Of a stretch of 64,000 nt of DNA, positions 61,096 through 64,000 are shown in pieces. The position numbers were made by a program, and so were the translations under genes. Source of the DNA: Annona cherimola (lineage: Eukaryota; Streptophyta; Magnoliopsida; Magnoliales; Annonaceae). A model generated the notes under the pieces. The model was not told the DNA's origin. It searched no databases and was given only the letters and a program-made list of their open reading frames with translations. The stretch covers positions 5,525,501-5,589,500 of the forward strand of contig CM059974.1 of assembly GCA_030490835.1 (NCBI GenBank), written 5' to 3'. The stretch's first letter is position 1. Each line of letters begins with the position of its first letter.

Positions 61096-62220
61096 ATATA
61101 ACACGCATGCGGTTTTCATAATCCGCATGCGAAATTTTGAAACAGACATATCTGGCGGTATATGTGTCCCGTCTATTTTATAATTCGCATGCGTTTTTCA
61201 TCAACCGCACGCTGATTTTGAAGTCTGAAAATTCTGGGTATGTTATCAAGGTGTAACACGCATGCGGTTTTCATAATCCGCATGCGGAATTTTGAAACAG
61301 ACATATCTGGCGGTATATGTGTCCCGTCTATTTTATAATTCGCATGCGTTTTTCATCAACCGCACGCTGATTTTGAAGTCTGAAAATTCTGGGTATGTTA
61401 TCAAGGTGTAATACTCATGCTGTTTTCATAATCCGCATGCGGAATTTTGAAACAGACATATCTGGCGGTATATGTGTCCCGTCTATTTTATAATTCGCAT
61501 GCGTTTTTCATCAACCGCACGCTGATTTTGAAGTCTGAAAAATCTGGGTATGTTATCAAGGTATAATACTCATGCGGTTTTCATAATCCGCATGCCGATT
61601 TTTGAAACAGACATATCTGGCGGTATATGTATCCGGTCCATTTTATAATTCGCATGCGTTTTTCATAAACCGCACGCTGATTTTGAAGTCTGAAAAATCT
61701 GGGTATATTATCAAGGTATAATACTCATGCGGTTTTCATAATCCGCATGCGGAATTTTGAAACAGATATATCTGGCGGTATATGTGTCCCGTCTATTTTA
61801 TAATTCGCATGCGTTTTTCATCAACCGCACGCTGATTTTGAAGTCTGAAAAATCTGGGTATATTATCAAGGTATAATACTCATGCAGTTTTCATAATCCG
61901 CATGCCGATATTTGAAACAGACATATCTGGCGGTATATGTATTGGGTTCATTTTATAATTCGCATGCATTTTTCATAAACCGCACGCTGATTTTCAAGTC
62001 TGAAAAATCAGGGTATATTATCAAGGTATAATACTCATGCGATTTTCATAATCCGCATGCCGATTTTTTAAACAGACATGTCTGGTGGTATATGTCTCCG
62101 GTCCATTTTATAATTCGCATGCATTTTTCATAAACCGCACGCTGATTTTCAAGTCTGAAAAATCTGGGCATATTATCAAGGTATAACACTCATGCGGTTT
62201 TGATAATCCGCATCCGCAAG
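61096..62220. repeat. 155-bp tandem array rich in GCATGC motifs
   Basis: The landmark AATCCGCATGC begins at 61120, 61275, 61430, 61585, 61740, 61895, 62050 and 62205, always 155 bp apart, so about seven units. Each unit carries an ACGCATGCGG or ACTCATGCGG motif, a CCGCATGCGG palindrome (changed to GCATGCCGAT in several right-hand units), TTCGCATGCGTTTT and CCGCACGCTGATTTT. The leftmost units are nearly identical; the right ones are more diverged. Confidence 0.96.
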
Positions 62221-62412
62221 TATGGAAAATTTAGGGGCACCTGAGGCAATCCATTCAACACTATACATACTCTACTAACATTTCTGTCATTCGTTTAATC
62301 CATGCATCTGAATCCAATCATTTATAAAACATGCAGTCATGCTAAAGCTATACATCAGCATCAAAATATATAATGTGCAAAAAAAAGTTAGAATGTAATA
62401 AATTTCATAGAT

Positions 62413-62979
62413 CTAAACGCCATGATCTTCCCCAGCACCGTCATTTGCACCATCATTTGTTGAGTGTTTGTCTCTCAACTCCTCTAAGCGCATCTCAAAT
62501 ACGTCCATGCGTTGCCTCATGTGTTCCACCTCTCTAATCAATCTGTCAATACTGCCTGTAAGAAACATAGTATGCCTTGTCATTTGAAGCACATGTTCAG
62601 GTGTTAGTATATTAGAAGGTTGAGAAGGTGCCGGTAAAGGAGGGAAGGGGAAAATGGTTGGATCATAGACTGGAGCACTAGGTTGGCCTACTTCGGGAAG
62701 AAAATCAGCAAAGGATGGAGATGACTGTGATGCAGGTGGATGCTGACCCATACAACTAGGTAACTGCGAATGGACTGTCGTAGGGGTATCTACGAGACCA
62801 GTAGGAGAAAATGTTGGCATAACCAAATGGCTGGAAGTTGGTGGACTTAGAACTGATGTGGAGATGACAGAAGCAGAAGTGGATGGTTTGATTGATTGTG
62901 ACATGAAGGAGGCAATGTGCTTCATGATATCCTCCCGAAACTGCAGCAACTGTGAAGACAGATCTGGGTGAGCTTGCAT
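62413..62979 (-). CDS. Uncharacterised ORF convergent with the FAR1-like gene
   Basis: I do not recognise the family. The minus-strand ORF gives 188 aa from the ATG at 62979. The N-terminal part has a short helix (LLQFREDIMKHIASFM), the middle is Ser/Pro/Thr-rich, and the last ~65 residues form a charged, probably coiled-coil segment (SIDRLIREVEHMRQRMDVFE) ending in an acidic tail. A second ATG-led frame upstream (63088 to about 63000), after a likely acceptor (TTTCAG|AAG at 63097-63096), encodes a lysine-rich stretch (MAGTKGKGKRKNVKEA). It would join this ORF only with a frameshift in an A/G-rich run near 62995-63010. So this is either a slightly damaged ~220-aa gene or a gene starting at 62979. 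Position and orientation suggest it belongs to the same element as the transposase-like gene. Confidence 0.5.
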   Translation of the reverse strand: MQAHPDLSSQLLQFREDIMKHIASFMSQSIKPSTSASVISTSVLSPPTSSHLVMPTFSPTGLVDTPTTVHSQLPSCMGQHPPASQSSPSFADFLPEVGQPSAPVYDPTIFPFPPLPAPSQPSNILTPEHVLQMTRHTMFLTGSIDRLIREVEHMRQRMDVFEMRLEELRDKHSTNDGANDGAGEDHGV

Positions 62980-63289
62980 AGAAGCAGCTTCTTGGCTCTT
63001 TCCTTTTTCCTTGTCTGGTTGCTACTTCTTCCTCATTTGCTGCTTCTTTCACATTTTTTCTCTTTCCTTTGCCCTTTGTCCCTGCCATTTAACTTCTGAA
63101 ACGAAAACATCTAAACGTTAAAAAAATGACATATCGCATATGCAAGTGAAGTGGAAACGAGAAATCAAGTGAAGTTGACACATTGCATGTGCATGTTGCT
63201 ATAGGCTGTTTTCATGGAATATAGTATTCTGAAACCTACAAAATGATTAATTGTGTTGATAGAGAAAGCAAATGTGATTTCTTCTGTTT

Positions 63290-64000
63290 GTCAAATCCGC
63301 ATACTGATTTTAGAGACGATTTCTTAAAATGCATACTACGTTAGAATTAGCATGCGAAATATAAATCAGCAAGAATGTAAAGAAGGAATGTCACCAATCA
63401 GAAACAGTATGCGGAATATGAAATTAATATGCAGATTATACCACACTTGAGACGTGATTTGTGGAATTCAAATTCAATGTGGATAGTGAAAATAGCATGA
63501 CGATTTTGCTAAAGTTAGTAGATATTTGAGAAAAAAAGTTTAGACATGAAAATTAGCATGTGAAATTAGCAGGAATGTGAACAATGTATGTCACCGACTC
63601 AATATCAACATGCAGCATATAAAATTAGCATGCAGAATCTATCACTGAACAGGAATGTGAATCTGGGTTGCCATGAACTTAGAGTTTGCATGCGGAATAT
63701 AAAATACGCATGCGGAATCTGACACAGCATGAATGTTTGCATGCGGAATATAAAATACGCATGCGGAATCTGACACAGAGCATGAATGTGAACTACGGTT
63801 GTCACTAACTCAGAATTAGCATGCAGATAATTCTATCACAAGGAGTACTAATGTGAATAAGAGTTGTCACTAACTTAGAATCAACATACGGAATACAGAA
63901 GTAGCGTGTGGATTCTGGCATAGAGAGCAAGAATGTGAACAAGGATTGTTACTGACTCGAAATCAGTATGAGAATTATGAAATTAGCATGTGGATTATCA
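63290..64000. repeat. Degenerate GCATGC-bearing repeats upstream of the convergent ORF
   Basis: Loosely repeated phrases (GAATGTGAA, TTGTCACTAACT(C/T)AGAAT, AATTAGCATG(C/T), GCATGCGGAAT) continue to the window edge. A 51-bp block starting GTTTGCATGCGGAATATAAA (63684) is repeated directly at 63735. Confidence 0.75.

Noticed and set aside
61096..62220. CRISPR-like interpretation of regularly spaced repeats
   Set aside because: The whole 155-bp unit is repeated, with no unique spacers, in a plant nuclear context; it is a tandem array.

Overview
This window is nuclear DNA from a flowering plant. Genes are widely spaced, carry many spliceosomal introns, encode plant-specific families (FAR1-related, GT14/DUF266, ML-domain, COM1/GR1), and sit in AT-rich intergenic DNA full of short foldback and MITE-like repeats. 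I cannot name the species from sequence alone.

Layout. 1-1219 (+): last exon of SRP72. 6855-13846 (+): complete 12-exon gene for mitochondrial elongation factor Tu (450 aa). 18226-19932 (+): intronless proline-rich membrane protein. 21135-24508 (-): COM1/GR1 (CtIP/Sae2-type DNA end-resection factor), with an apparent GC-AG intron. 24866-27430: dense cluster of Tourist-like MITEs. 27970-32022 (-): 7-exon gene for the 25 kDa subunit of cleavage factor Im. 32290-36690: repeat-rich DNA that includes a 5'-truncated L1-type LINE with clear target-site duplications, nested in a foldback element. 37167-41546 (+): LYAR-like zinc-finger protein with a triplicated 195-bp block in its fourth intron. 43938-45026 (+): intronless GT14 glycosyltransferase. 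51488-55399 (+): secreted ML-domain lipid-binding protein whose second intron holds an antisense RTE-type LINE fragment. 58430-60763 (+): FAR1-related/MULE transposase-like protein of 777 aa with an intact DDE triad.

The host genes are housekeeping functions (protein targeting, organelle translation, DNA repair, mRNA 3'-end formation, nucleolar function, glycosylation, lipid recognition). They form no operon-like unit and appear to be independent neighbours.

The most interesting segment is about 57.5-64.0 kb. The FAR1/MULE-type gene has a spliced 5' leader whose intron holds five perfect copies of the palindrome TCCGCATGCGGA and a 49-bp inverted repeat. Downstream is a 155-bp tandem array (about seven units) rich in the same GCATGC core. 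Beyond it lies a convergent, uncharacterised ORF on the minus strand, then more degenerate GCATGC-bearing repeats to the window edge. The convergent two-gene layout recalls MuDR-type autonomous elements. I infer that this is a large, possibly undescribed MULE with its own palindromic repeat system, but its ends are not visible and a host FRS gene beside a satellite remains possible.

Exon boundaries were worked out by hand from splice signals, reading-frame continuity and family knowledge. No alignment or database search was run.
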